The notes below the pieces were generated by a model, which ran no database searches, had not been told where the DNA came from, and saw only the letters and a program-made list of their open reading frames with translations. The position numbers were made by a program, and so were the translations under genes. 64,000 nt of DNA, taken from NCBI GenBank assembly GCA_037102815.1, contig BTPP01000009.1, positions 1,628,515 through 1,692,514 of the forward strand. The letters run 5' to 3'. Below, piece after piece: positions 36,578 to 48,600 of this stretch (positions within the stretch are counted from its first letter, which is position 1; every line of letters starts with the position of its first letter). The DNA is from Neurospora intermedia (taxonomy: Eukaryota > Ascomycota > Sordariomycetes > Sordariales > Sordariaceae).

Positions 36578-39500
36578 TGCATACGCATGGCATAAGAGCG
36601 GCTAGAGCAGGATGTCTCAGGCAGCGAGAGCCCATGCACCGGAAGCAAAGACACAGGTTGCTGCTCAGCGGGCCCTTGCTAATAATATCCACCACTACCC
36701 GAGAGCTACATTCTTGGACGGCTGGCCGTGATGCTAGCTCCTACAGCACTTGCCCCGAAGAACATCATTGCTCTTTCTTGTGAATGGGGCTTGCTACTCG
36801 CACGCATCACAGTCCTTGGATGAGATCTGAAGAAGCAAACCCAAGAGAGAAAAAGAAGAAAAGAAAGGAGAAAAAAAAAGACACAAAAAAGACCAAAAAG
36901 AAAAAGGAAAAAGAGACTTCTCGGCGGGCACCTCACGGGAGAAAGGGGTCTCGTCACGACTAATACCCACCCATTTGAGCAAAAAGCAGGGAGGTAGGGT
37001 GGCGGATGGGTACTCCTTCTTGCATCATCTTCTCGTGAGACCCATCAAATGATTATGTTGCGCCTGATGGATGATGACTGATGAGAGATCTTTTTTAGAC
37101 AGATGAAAGAGAAACAGTAGAGAGGAACGGCACGGGAAACTGAGAGGATTTGTAGATATGAACCGAATTCAATAGATACCCCAATTTTTGGACGACTTAT
37201 ACTCGAGTGCCGGTTTTCGTCCGTTAGTGACCATGAGAAAGCAGCTCTTTTGGCTTGCAGCAGTGAGGAGTCTCGACGATAGCCGATACTTTGTCTCGGC
37301 GGTTACGGCGTGGCCAACCTGGAAGAAACAGAAGTAAAAGACCTCAGGTCTCCGTTCTCGAGGTTAGCTGGAACCACAACCGGCTGATGGTTCCTATTCT
37401 TCTATCCTTCTTCTGCCCCTTCTCTCAATCCCGAATCCTACACTCTGCCCATTCCCCCGGCTGGATACCCCCTTCCTTCTGACAACCAGCGAGCTTCAAC
37501 ACTCTATGGACTTGTACCCGACCTCAAGCAGCCGATATAACTAATAAACCTGCACATTGTCCTCCTGGCATTTCTATGTACTTGGCCTTGTGTAACTGAG
37601 TTATTCCGTGTGAAGTCCGTCTCAAGCTGGCGTACCAATTACGTTAGTTCAGTTACACCTGGTCGTAGCAATAACCCCCACGGGGAAGCCACCCCATACC
37701 GTGTGTTCGTCGCCGTCCCTTAATTACTTGTCATCCAATCCATCGCTTGTGCCGCCCAAGTCGGTTGTACAATTTACCTAATCCCGATCATCTTCTGTAG
37801 CTATGCCGCTGCAGACTGTTGAACTTAGGCATGCATGTCTCACTCAGGAAAGCAGAAGGGTTTTAACAAAAACAACTCTTGAGTTTTATGGCCTATGCGG
37901 GCTTTATGGCGGTGTGACCATTCCACTGCCGTCGAGTATGTTTTCCTCTAATGTAAGATGTAAATCGAATCCCCTTTCCCCCTTCCTCTCTTGTATGATT
38001 CGCCCGCGAAAGCTCACGATGGAACCCTTACTTCCTTCTTACCCCCTCATTCCATGACGTGTGCTTCATCCTTTTTTCTTTCTTTCGTTCTGATCGAGGC
38101 GCCTCGCCAGTCGCCACTGCCGTCGTTTGTGCGCCTACCGTAAGTACCAGGTATGTAATGTGTGTATGTCTTGTTTAGGAAGCAGCTACATACATACTAC
38201 CCTGCTATACTACTGGACGGTACTTAGCGAGGCGCCAAACCTACTGTACGCTATGGACGGGATGCCCCTTGGCCACCACCCCTTTTTTTCCCCACGATCC
38301 TGCCCTTGTCCGCGCCTACCAGATCGACGCAGCTACAACTGTAATGGACGGGAGGACCCGTTACCCGTACGTAAGTACCCTCGTACCCGACGAGCCGACC
38401 TGTGTACATCACTTTAACCCGTTGACTGATGTTGCCGAGTCGGAGAGGTAATGAAACTGACGACACGTCTTCCCTTTGAACAAACCAGCTGCGGTCTTGA
38501 CAATGCCTTTCCCGGCAAAGAAGTTCAATAACCTTTTACGTATTCTCTAGTTTGTATTGAAGTAAGAAGTGCGCGGAAAAGTCCACTTCCAACATGGAAG
38601 GTCTATCCGATACAGAATGTCAATCTGGCACGCCTGCCCCCTTGCTACGGACGGTTATGGAAGGTGTACTGCACAGGCTGTGGACACAGGGTACTTAGCC
38701 GAGTTGCGATGCCTTCACCTTCCCTTGGTATCCATACTATGATCCGATCCCCTAAGCCAAGGGTGGAGTTCCATTCTGGTCAGCTTCCTTTTTATCAGCT
38801 CAACACGATCCATGTATGCAGCCAGTGGCTAGTATACTTAGTAGCATTCCATTTGCATGAGACACAGAAGGACATGAGCGGCTCTGTGTACTCAGTCTGT
38901 GGCCGAATCTACGACAAGTGGACGTACAGTGTGTTCGGTATCGTGGGGGAACATCATCCGCCGGCCATCGCCTTGCCTCACCCCCTCCTCCTTCTCGCCT
39001 TGCCCTATACACGGATTGTCATCGTGTATGCCGATCGGCATGCAAGCTTCCGGAATACGGGGGACCCGGGCACGGCTGCGCTTTGTGTGATGATCCGTGG
39101 TTGTTGTGTCGCGCCAACTTGGCGGCAAGAAACCGCAGTGGTAATACTGCTGATGATGCGACAAGATCCAATTACTGAGTCGCAAGGCGACATTGAGGCT
39201 GGACGGAGCTGTCTCATTGGAAGTTGGCGTGGTGTCAAGGCTAGGGAATCGTGCGGGGAGAGGTGGTAGACATGAAGCTCAAAGAGAAACGGGAGGCTTG
39301 AACGATGGGCAGCCAACTACTTTGAGGTTGGAGAGTTGCAACATGTGGGTGAGAGCGGGACACCAGTCACCATCGAGGAGGCCAACCAACCAAAGGGGTA
39401 CTGGGGAAGAGGACACGGCATTGAACGCAAGTCTCCATCACCGCGGAGAACAGTCCAACCCGGTTCTTCAGCTCGACTGAGGGTGTCTCAAGGGTACGAA

Positions 39501-39673
39501 AAAAAACCTATAAGTACCTCCTCTTCAACCTCTTCTCAGCCCCGATTCTCTTCTTCGGCATCACCACACATACCAGACAGACAACAACACAAGACAACCC
39601 AATCTTTCACAAATCACACTCTCGCAATCCCAAGCCATCTCACCAACCAACCACCTACTCACCCAACAAAAAC
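36578..39673. other. lis1 3' region and upstream region of the APP-like gene
   Basis: No supported gene. The longest frame (201 codons, 38664-39269) has no family resemblance and competes with frames on the other strand. A purine-rich A/G run lies near 36840-36915. The last ~170 bases are the promoter and CA-rich leader of the next gene. No RNA gene was recognised. Confidence 0.5.
39509..39514 (+). promoter_or_regulatory. Candidate TATA box of the APP-like gene
   Basis: TATAAG about 165 bases before the ATG. It is followed by a CT-rich stretch (ctcctcttcaacctcttctc) and then an A/C-rich leader (about 39565-39673). This arrangement is typical of strongly expressed filamentous-fungus genes. 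Confidence 0.55.
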
Positions 39674-40297
39674 ATGGCTCCTTCAGTCGACCCTACCAAT
39701 GTCATCTTCTACCAGAAGAAGAACTTCGAAGGCTCCGGCGACACTTACGCCGTAGGCCAAGACGTCTCCGTCCCTGGCTCTCTCAACGACAAGTACTTCT
39801 CCGTGGCCGTCGGCGCCTCTGCAAAGGTCATTGCCTGGCAGCACTACAACGAATCCGGCCACTACCGGGAATGGACAACATCCCAGGCCGACATCTCGGA
39901 CATTGGCGGTTTGTCTCGCTTCCGGGTGGTCGACGACGACACTCGCGCCATCTCTTTCATATTCAAAGATGCCACGGGAGGGGCGGACAAGCAGTACAGC
40001 TTGAAGGTGGATGCGAGGGACGTCGGGACTGTGACGCTTTACAGTAATGATGGAGACGAGTATGGACTGGTCGGGATTATGCCAGAGGGAGGACCGCCGG
40101 TTACGACGGCGGTGTATGTGAGGGATGAGAAAACCGGAGGATATATCGCTTTGGGATCGGTGTTTTTCCAGTGGAACAAGGAGAACAACGAGGTGGATGT
40201 GGTGGAGAATGAGAATTGGCCGAAGCAGTTGAAGTCGAAGAGGACGGGGAAGAGTGCCTTTGAGGTTACTTTGGTTGATAACAAGCCGTCGGAGTGA
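39674..40297 (+). CDS. app: Abundant perithecial protein (APP)-like, beta/gamma-crystallin-like fold
   Basis: Single-exon protein of 207 residues starting MAPSVDPTNVIFYQKKNFEG. There is no signal peptide or membrane segment, so it is probably cytosolic. The first ~85 residues (VIFYQKKNFEG, then YAVGQDVSVPGSLNDKYFSV and SRFRVV) resemble a beta/gamma-crystallin Greek-key module. The remainder is beta-rich by pattern, ending with a charged tail. The ATG context (AAAAACATGGCT), the TATA-like box and the CA-rich leader point to high expression. I recall the fruiting-body protein APP of Neurospora/Sordaria lying next to the nudF-1 gene; position and size fit, but the name rests on memory and should be held loosely. 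The function is not known. It is convergent with the phosphoesterase gene, 203 bases apart. Confidence 0.85.
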   Translation: MAPSVDPTNVIFYQKKNFEGSGDTYAVGQDVSVPGSLNDKYFSVAVGASAKVIAWQHYNESGHYREWTTSQADISDIGGLSRFRVVDDDTRAISFIFKDATGGADKQYSLKVDARDVGTVTLYSNDGDEYGLVGIMPEGGPPVTTAVYVRDEKTGGYIALGSVFFQWNKENNEVDVVENENWPKQLKSKRTGKSAFEVTLVDNKPSE

Positions 40298-40500
40298 GAG
40301 TGAGTGGACAAGACGACATGGAAGCTGGACGCTGGATGGCATGCACTGGATGGGGATAAATTGGTGATGTTGTGATGTTTGCGAGAAGCGAGGCTGAGAT
40401 TGAGATTTGGGTTGGTAAAGTAACATCGAGATTGGATATATAGGTATCATCGTCGCTCGTTAACAAGAAACAATAAATAAAATCCACACGGGAGTATCTC

Positions 40501-42168
40501 TCATCGGAATTCCTGCAACGTCGGATCCGCCAAATGCGTCTTATCGTTAGGCGTGGCAGGATATCTATCCTGTCCATACGTCGCATTCAGCGTGACAGCC
40601 CCCACAATCTCACCATTTTCCAGCCGAATATGAGTCCTGATAGCAAACTCCTTGAGACCTTCTTCCTGATCGACAACAATCTGACGAGAACCCCGAATCC
40701 AGCTACCATAGCCTCCATAGCCAGTGTGCTGGCCAAAGCAGAGGTCTATTCCACGTCCATGTCCGTTTCCTTCCCCTTCCCCTTCTCCTCCTTCGTCCTC
40801 CCCAGCGACGACAGCCTTCTGCTGCTGAACACCAGGAACTTTTCCATCCCACTTATAACACCACGAATTCCCATGATCGTGCCCAGAAAAGAGTGCCATC
40901 ATACCGGGAACCGAAGCGATAGCTTCCATAAACGGGACGTCTTGCTCACCATAATCACAGCCCTCGCCGGCACTCTCCCCATCATTTGCACACCACCCTT
41001 GCCCTTGCTGCGAAAGAGGCTGATCGTCGTTGATTCCCGGTTGACGGTGTGCATCTACACCTCCTCCTTGCTGCTGTCCTCCTTGCTGTTGGCCTTGTTG
41101 GAGAGCCAAGGAAGCGTTGGTCGGGATGTGGACGAATCCTATCGACGGGATTGCTCCGCCTCCGGCTTTTGCTGCGATGGAGGCACTGGTGGATTTGAAC
41201 CAGTCTACGACTGATTGATGGACCCAGTTCGGCTCGCTGAGAAGTTGACCTGTCTTGGGGTGTCGTTGTTGGTATTTGTTTCCGCCTCTGCTGTCGAAGA
41301 ACCAGAGTATCAGGGCTGGGGTATCGCAGCTGTCGCCGTCGCCGTCGCTGGCAGCTGTCTGCTGCTGGTTTTGGTCTTGCTTTTGGTTCATGTTGACAAG
41401 GTTCAAAAACGCCCATCGATACCATGGCTGCTGCCGCGCCGCCCCCTTCCGCTGTACTACTTTCGGGTTCATGTTGTTGTTGTTCTCGCAATGCGCTGGG
41501 TAGACAGGGAGATAGTAGTTAGTAACCCCCGCCTCCTCTTCATTAGTAGTAACCACCATCCTCCCTGTTCTCGAACTCAGCCACTTCTTTTCTTCCTCAA
41601 ATAACCCTTCCCTCGATAGATTAAAAGCACTATCGTGGTTCCCGTACGTACTCGCCCACGTCAACCCCCTTCGCACCATCGGCTCCACAATTTGGTCGAT
41701 ATATGCTGTGCTGTTTTCCTTGAAGGTGTTCTCGCCTGTGATCAAGTCCCCATTTAACACGACGAGGTTTGTCGACGGTTCAGCGTCAAGTACGCTGTTC
41801 ATCACCCGGATGGAGGAAGCGTCTTGCAGGGGGCCCCATTTTTCCCAGGCGTTTTCGCCAAAGTGGAGGTCTTCGAAGATGGAGATTTGGAAGGTGTTGG
41901 TCAAGCCCCTGGGGAAGAAGGTGAGGGGGGGTGGTTCAGAGAGGGAGGAGGAGTGGGTGGGGGTTTGGCGGCCGTGGGTTTGGCCGGGTAGTAATAGGAG
42001 GAGGAGGAGGGTTATGGCGGCGACAGAGGATGATCCGGCGAATAACTTTTGCCAAAGGGGGGAATGGCGGCGTTTCCTCTTGATGGCGGGGTGGTGGTTG
42101 TTGGTGTGACGAGGTAGCTCGGTCGGAAAGTGATGAAGGTCTTTGCGACCTTGATGGGGAAATGCCAT
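40501..42168 (-). CDS. Calcineurin-like metallophosphoesterase (Dcr2-type), membrane-anchored or secreted
   Basis: Intronless frame of 555 residues. Metallophosphoesterase motifs occur in order: DLH (100-102, the D-x-H site), GDLITGEN (140-147), GNHD (176-179), a lone His in FVHIP (345-349) and SGHDHGN (429-434, the GHxH site). These are the two-metal ligands of the fold. A basic N-terminus (KRKRRHSPLWQ) precedes a hydrophobic stretch at about 47-61 (SVAAITLLLLLLLPG), so it is a type II membrane protein or is secreted by a signal anchor. Asn-x-Ser/Thr sites (NST, NLS, NAS, NAT) fit the secretory route. Two low-complexity inserts, Gln/Gly-rich (355-372) and Gly/Glu-rich (about 452-470), lie between the catalytic motifs and make it longer than yeast-type relatives. 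The substrate is unknown. It ends facing the APP-like gene. Confidence 0.9.
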   Translation of the reverse strand: MAFPHQGRKDLHHFPTELPRHTNNHHPAIKRKRRHSPLWQKLFAGSSSVAAITLLLLLLLPGQTHGRQTPTHSSSLSEPPPLTFFPRGLTNTFQISIFEDLHFGENAWEKWGPLQDASSIRVMNSVLDAEPSTNLVVLNGDLITGENTFKENSTAYIDQIVEPMVRRGLTWASTYGNHDSAFNLSREGLFEEEKKWLSSRTGRMVVTTNEEEAGVTNYYLPVYPAHCENNNNMNPKVVQRKGAARQQPWYRWAFLNLVNMNQKQDQNQQQTAASDGDGDSCDTPALILWFFDSRGGNKYQQRHPKTGQLLSEPNWVHQSVVDWFKSTSASIAAKAGGGAIPSIGFVHIPTNASLALQQGQQQGGQQQGGGVDAHRQPGINDDQPLSQQGQGWCANDGESAGEGCDYGEQDVPFMEAIASVPGMMALFSGHDHGNSWCYKWDGKVPGVQQQKAVVAGEDEGGEGEGEGNGHGRGIDLCFGQHTGYGGYGSWIRGSRQIVVDQEEGLKEFAIRTHIRLENGEIVGAVTLNATYGQDRYPATPNDKTHLADPTLQEFR

Positions 42169-42583
42169 TTTGTCAGCAACTGGAACCGCGGAAAGGATAC
42201 AAGTTGAAGATGTCTGCGCTGAGAGGGCACAGTTGGGGCATCCAACTTAATACGTTGAGCAATGATCTAGCTATTGAACCGGATAACATCAAGAAGCGAA
42301 CAAGAGCGGGAATCAAAAAGCGGAGGCTATTGTAGCAGTGAATACTACCAGGTGATCTGTCAAATTGCCATGCCCGGTTAAGAAACTCTTTCACCGATCA
42401 ACAGATGCAGATATGAAGCCCGGTGACTGGTGCGCGCATGCATAAAAATACATCTCTAACGGGCATCATCAGACTGCAGAAGTGGGTGTTTTCACATGTC
42501 ATTAAAGTAAAGAAGAAACAAGAAGGGAAAGGGGGGGGGGGGGGGGGAGGGAAGGGAGACAAGGCAAAAAAAGGAGATAAATG
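42169..42583. other. Phosphoesterase 5' region
   Basis: About 415 bases upstream of the phosphoesterase gene and 3' of the tRNA-Val gene. It contains the 17-base poly-G and a downstream T-run terminator for the tRNA. No gene was recognised. Confidence 0.5.
42531..42547 (+). repeat. Poly-G run, 17 bases
   Basis: G homopolymer about 40 bases beyond the 3' end of the minus-strand tRNA-Val gene. Confidence 0.85.
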
Positions 42584-42657
42584 TGATCCGACCCAGGCTC
42601 GATCTGGGGACCTTCAGTGTGTTAGACTGACGTGATAACCAACTACACCATCGGACC
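42584..42657 (-). tRNA. tRNA-Val (anticodon AAC)
   Basis: The 74-base minus-strand cloverleaf begins GGTCCGATGGTGTAGTTGG. The acceptor stem GGTCCGA pairs with TCGGATC (one G-U) and the discriminator is A. The anticodon stem TCAGT/ACTGA encloses the loop CTAACAC with anticodon AAC. The T arm reads CCCAGATCGAGCCTGGG. No intron. A T-rich stretch suitable for Pol III termination lies just downstream on the minus strand (TTTTTTTGCC, from about 42572 down). Confidence 0.95.
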
Positions 42658-45025
42658 AAATGTTGAAATTGAGCCTTTGAGAATGGCTTGATATTCCCGC
42701 ACATGCGTTTGCAAGATATTCCATTTTTCGCACTTTTTTTTTCTGCAGCGCCGGACTCGACCGGGGTGGAGTGGGCATATGAGACGAATTTAGGGGTCCG
42801 TTCAGGGGTCCAGGGGTTGGGTGTTTGGTGGTGGAGCTGCTGTTCTCGCTTCGCTTACGGCGCTTCAGGAGGCAAGGACTCCCCCGCCGGGGATAGCTTC
42901 CTTGTTCTCCTCCGCGTCGGGGGACGATGACCTTTTGTTCCGACCCCACGGCGCTCCGCCGGGGACCAGGGCGGAGCGGAGCGGGATGCTACGCAACCAT
43001 CTATTGTACTGTGTACATATCAGTTGGCTGTGGCTGGCACTCGATTTCGGCATCGAGAACGAGGCCTGTGTAACTGTGGTTGACTGAGCCACAAAGGTTG
43101 GTGTTATTGGAGGCAGTTGATGGCTGGTCATTCGAAATGTTGGAGTATCTAGTTATGTGCTACAAACCTGTTCGGTCTTGAGCATCTCCCGGACCTTGGA
43201 AGAGCCCTGAAGGGGAGACCAAGCAGGCAAGTGGAAATCAACTTGCTTGTAGCTGCAACATCGTCAAGGGATGCCTGGGGTGCTGGTAAAACAACAACGA
43301 GTGATGACGAGATGCGAGGAATGAGACACCAATACGCGAGACGATATTACTTGCATTAGTTGCCGTGACTGACGCTTTTATTGGTCAACAAGCGCGGGAC
43401 CAACGGCAAATTCATTAACGCCGGTGGTTGTTGGTTAAACCAAGGCTGACCACACTCCCGGAAAGACCAAAGGCCGGACCCATAGAATGGTGTTTGTTCA
43501 GTTACACAGCGTTCCGTGCCAACTTGACAAGCTGCGATGGGGCCGACAAGCCGCCGACGGATGGTTTCGAAAGAACTATATGACTCTATCGAAGGGAGGC
43601 CATCGGACAGCGGGAGATCCGGGATGTGGAGGTACAGGACATTGCTAAACGGCAGAAAGTGTGGCTGTTGTGCAACGGCTTTAGAGAAAATGTCAGCAAC
43701 GTCGAGATACGTCGAACCCATGATTCTTCGGACCATGTCTCATTAGCTTGCCCTTCCTAAAATAGTTGCAATACTGGGAGTCCGCCGGAGAGCTGGTTAT
43801 ATGGAGTCATTTATACAACCGTTCATGATCCATATAACGCTGGAACGATGCACATCAGCCATGTGTGTAGCGGTAATGGATGGGTAGCCCCTAGTGATTG
43901 AGGTGCTCAGCCTCCCTGGATGCCTGTTTACCCTATGGGCTCGAGGTGTGATCGAGACTGTTCCCTTCTAGATGGGTTGTTTCAATCCTTCACGTATGGG
44001 AATCGGGCAGCGACACGGGTTGTCGTGGACGACAAGTGGCAATAGGAGCACGGTCTCGTCGGGTCTCGCTCTTTTTGTCAAAAGTTGTCCCACGCACTCA
44101 GGTGCCGCCCGCAGACCTCTTTAAATGCGCTTACAGGGCAAAGCATCACCGGTCTCGGGTTCTGGGGAGTCGATAAGGTATGGGAAGGATTCTTGATATT
44201 GACTCCCATCTCAGGGATGGATTGACATTGGCGAGTAAACAAAAGTTACCTACAGCTGCCCGTCCAACATAGTGTGCACCAACAGAGGTAGATATATTTA
44301 ACGTACATACCTCTACACAGTACATGGCGAGTAAGTGTAGGCGAGGATCTTGATGAAACCAAATCCGTGGTCTTGCCCCCTCTTGGACTAGTAGCCTCAG
44401 GTAGTGTGAAAAAAAAGTCCGGATTCGCTTCTACACTACCAAACCAGACACGGCAGCGAGTGTCCGGACCTTTTTCTCATCCCACCTAAGCCTCAGGGCG
44501 CTGCCAGTTGATCGACACAGGGTTCCAGCTGCGAGCACAGCAAAGTGGATTCAGGAGCAGCTGTCCGAGTGGTCTCACTGGTCGCCCCTGGGAGTGCACT
44601 AACAATTTTCCATCAACGGAAGTGTTTCTCACGGGCAATATGTACACTTTTTGACACGCTCCAGGTCTCCCCGAGTGCCGACCCCTCGACACCCTCAACA
44701 CCTCCACCAACGTCAGAATCACCAATCACCACCACTTCAGCCTCCTTTGCCGCCTGCTCGTGAATCCCACCGTCCCGGAGTATCGTCGAGTATCGTGGAC
44801 CAGGAATGGGATGCCAGACATGGAATCCCTTCTTCTGCAACCCTGCGGCTGGTTGAAGTGCCCCCCCTCACCCCCATCGCTGAGTGCATGTACGTACATG
44901 TTGGCGTCGATCCCCCCTCTCTTGGTCTAGGCTGTTTCTTCTTCAGTCCCTCTGTCAGACTGTCTGGGGACGGTGAATGGGGGCATCAGAAAATATGGGT
45001 CCGATCACGTGCCAAGAGACTTTTT
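42658..45025. other. Gene-free stretch upstream of tRNA-Val
   Basis: Normal composition. The best frame is 126 codons on the minus strand (43736-43356, MVRRIMGSTYLDVADIF...). It has no known domain and I do not support it as a gene without expression data. Nothing else was recognised. Confidence 0.45.
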
Positions 45026-45273
45026 GTACCTCCTCTGTAATAACCTGTAATTACGCCCGTAAATAGCCGTCAATACCCGACATCTTTGTAAGGCTACTAA
45101 TTAGTATTAGGGTTAGTTAGGGTTAGTTAGGGTTAGTTAGGGTTAGGGTTAGCTCCGGGGGTGCAGGGGGCCGGTGAGAGGCCCCCGCATGTGAATGTAA
45201 ATAGTATCAACTAACATATGTCAACCATATGTCAATCATATGTCTTGTAATTACGGTAATTACAAAGGTGTAC
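45026..45273. mobile_element. ~250-base inverted-repeat element containing telomeric repeats
   Basis: Imperfect inverted ends: GTACCTCCTCTGTAATAACC... (45026-45054) pairs with GTAATTACAAAGGTGTAC-type sequence (45247-45273). Both contain TGTAATTAC. Between them lie the TTAGGG array, a GC-rich palindromic patch (GGGGGCCGGTGAGAGGCCCCC) and repeated CATATGTCAA. No coding capacity. This could be a MITE or a scar of telomeric DNA; the class is not known. Confidence 0.5.
45107..45152 (+). repeat. Interstitial telomeric repeat array (TTAGGG with TTAG spacers)
   Basis: Five TTAGGG units, mostly separated by TTAG, forming TTAGGGTTAG decamers. TTAGGG is the telomere repeat of Neurospora and many other fungi. 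It lies far from any chromosome end visible here. Confidence 0.9.
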
Positions 45274-45473
45274 TTGAGATACCTTCGGCTTAAGAAAAAT
45301 CGAGTATGCACGGACCAGTCTGATGCCCCTAATCACCATGTCCAGACTGTCTTGCCTGTCACTGCTTCCTTTCCTCGCTTCTTCCCTTTTAGCGGCCTAT
45401 GTCGTGTTTGCTCCCGTCAACGAAACGTCCTTCCAATCCCCTTCCCGTTTCATGTCGACGACATCGGACATTT

Positions 45474-45616
45474 TGTTGGACTAGGAAGCGATGGATATTG
45501 AGATGTGCTTGTGGATTGGAGAACTATCTGTACGAGGGAGAAATCCCTGCTAAATGCTGGTGGTTTGGATCTGGAAGGTAGTGTAGGTCATGGGCACAGA
45601 CTACACACTTCCTACA
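45474..45616 (-). repeat. 3' LTR of the Copia element
   Basis: 143 bases beginning TGTTGGACTAGG and ending CTTCCTACA. Less RIP-mutated than its partner at the left end. TSD cattt precedes it. Confidence 0.9.
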
Positions 45617-48600
45617 CACCCCTACAAACTAACCAGCTAACTGACTACTGCTATAGAATCTCGTAATACTTTACTTAATATTTATATATTTATCTTTTAC
45701 TTTTTTTTGGTTGCCTAGGGAATATCTTTCTTAATTATACCTAGTATTTTAACGAATCTAGTATACTTATTTACTTTTAAACCCTTAGTAAGACCGTCGG
45801 CAGCTATATTTTCGCCCTTAATATAAACGATATTAAATTCCTTCTGTTCGACCTATTCTATAATTTATTTGTATTGAATATCGATATAGCGGTTCCTTAT
45901 AGTGTTTAAACCGGTTATTACAGTATCCTTCGTATTAGCGCTATTTATAAAAAGAATTTTGAAGGGGGGTTAGGGATAGCCGAATTTATTAAGTATAGCG
46001 GAGAGCTATTAATTAGTCTTAGCCGTTAGAATAAGGTTAGTGAATTCTACTTCTATTATATTCAATGTAATAAAAGTCTACTTCTTTAATTTCTAATAAA
46101 CTAGACTACCAGTAAGGAAGGCTATATATTTAACCGTACTATATTTCGTATTGATATCGTTTGCAAAAGACGTATCTATATATATACGGAGATGGAGATC
46201 TATTAATTAAAGGGGTAAATCGCAAGAGGGGTCGTTTTTGCCGCCTAGAAGTATACCTAAATCGGGGGTCTTAATAAGGTATCGGAATAGATGTTTTATT
46301 ACTATTTTGTAAAGGTTTATCGGCTTGGCGTTACCTTCGTATAGTTTATTAACTATAAATATAATATCTAGTCTAGTGCTGGTCGAAATATAATTGAGGG
46401 AACCGGTCTTCTTAATGAACGTTTTTTATTTATAGGGTTGTTTAATACCCCTATAGATCTTAAAATCTAGTATCTATAGGGTTTTAACGCCGTAGAGACC
46501 GTAGTAATTGAACTTCTCAATAACGGATCTAGTATATTGTAACTGTAAGAAAAAGACTATCTTTTAATTTCTATTCCTTATAATATTATAACCGAAAAAA
46601 GTTCTTACTAGGCCGAGGTACTTCAATTTGAAATAGGATTTAAACTGCTACTTAATATTAAAAATAGCCGTTTTAGTAGGGGCTGCCATTAGAAAATTAT
46701 CGATGTAAAGTACAATAAGGGTACCAATATGGTTATTAATAAAAAGGTAGGTATTAAAGGAAACGGGGATAAATCCTATATCCTTCAAAATAGGTAATAG
46801 AGTTTAGAACTAATATAGGGGACTCTTCCTTAAACTATACAAAGCTCTACATAGAATGTAAACTTTGTACTTATCCTTCTTAAGGCTAATTAGTTACTCA
46901 ATATAAATAACCTCGTCTTTAGGGATTATTGCATTTAAGAACGCTATATAAAAATTAAACTATTTATATTCTAAATCGTTAACGGCCGTAATAATTAGAA
47001 ATATCTTTACGCTTATAGCGTACGCAATTACTGCGTAAAGGTCTTGAATACCCTAGTTATTTTATTCGAAATTACCGCAAACGACCTATCTAGCGTAGGC
47101 GAAAGTCTATTTATTAATATAATCGATTTTCTTATTATATACCTATTTACTAGGTAGAACCTCTATATTAGGTTCGCGGGGTATAAGAGAATAGACTTAT
47201 TATTGCTCAAGAGCCTCGATTTAACGCTTTATTACTAGCAATTAGTACGATTAATAATATAGATCTTTTCTAGCTTATTAGTAATTCTTAGGAATCGTTA
47301 AGGTTCTTATTTCTAAATCGTATTGAACCTTTATTATTATAAGGTAAAAGAAGTGATCTCTAGGAACTTTATCTCTTTCTATAAAACTAAATAGAAAATT
47401 ACTAGCTCTCTTTACTATATTTGCTTCGTTGAAGTGGCCGGGTACGGTTATTGATCTTGACCGTAGAGAGCGACGAGCTAGAGCTGGGGAGTCTAGCAAT
47501 AGTATTTCTACTGCTATTAATTTATTTAGTTTTTACTTAATCTCTTATTCTATAAACGGGTTATTTCTAGGAGGGATCGGTTCTTCTTCTATTAAATCTT
47601 TAGTATCGACGAACTTATTTTCGGAATTTCTAATATATTTTAGGGTTTCGCCGTCTTACTTTAGGGCTTAATTATTTTATTATAAGGTCTTACCGATTAG
47701 CTTATTAGGCGGGGTATTTTTATCGATAGGATTATTAAATAGCGGTACGCTTTATTCAATTGTAGGGATAATTAATTCTTAGGGATTTAAGTATATAATT
47801 AGTTTAAATAAAGAGGTTTAAGTTTATAGGGTTAAATTTAGTAGTGCCGTTGAAGTAGTTGGAATTGGGTAAAAGATTGGATCTACTTGCTTTAGCGGTG
47901 GCAGCGTTGGTTCTAGTATACTAGTAGAAGTCGATTCTTTTTAGTAGGTATTAGTATTAGTTATTGTAATCTAATATTAGTTACTGCTATTAAGTACGTT
48001 AGCGACTTTTTGAATAAATTAATTTAAAAAGTAGATACTATATTATATACCCTCCTCTTCTTTTGTTAGATAGTCGTCCTCTTTCTTAATAAACTTAACT
48101 ATACTAGCCCTTACAATAGCGCTAATCTTTGGATCCTAAATAGTATAGATACGATTATATAAATTATTATATATAATAAATCAACCCTTATAAGCGTAGG
48201 GAATAAACTTATCGCCTTAGGCTCTCTTTTATAGCTTTACGAAATAATACGCAACATAGAAGTACAATCGTAGATACTTAATAAATAGTTTAATTAAGGG
48301 TTTAAGGAGGTTAATTATCCGTGAGAATATTTTATAGGGACTTTAACTATTAGAATTTACTTTACTAGGAAGTAGATTCTAGACTCTTACGATTATAGCG
48401 ATTATAAAAGTCTAGAGGTAGGGTGGGATCTTAAGTTCGATGATAATAGCTCTCGACCTCTCAATTAGGGTACGGTTCGTTCTTTCGAGCGCGCCGTTTA
48501 TCTATAGCGAATAGGCTATTATTTTAAATATCTCAATGCCTTCTTAACGAGACTATTTAACGAATTTACTATTCTAAAAATCTTTAATCGGCAAGCTAAA

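Noticed and set aside
38664-39269. 201-codon plus-strand frame
   Set aside because: No recognisable domain, poor codon pattern and a competing minus-strand frame; most likely chance in GC-rich intergenic DNA.
43356-43736. 126-codon minus-strand frame (MVRRIMGSTYLDV...)
   Set aside because: Looks more protein-like than most but has no family match or supporting signals; kept only as a remark in the intergenic entry.
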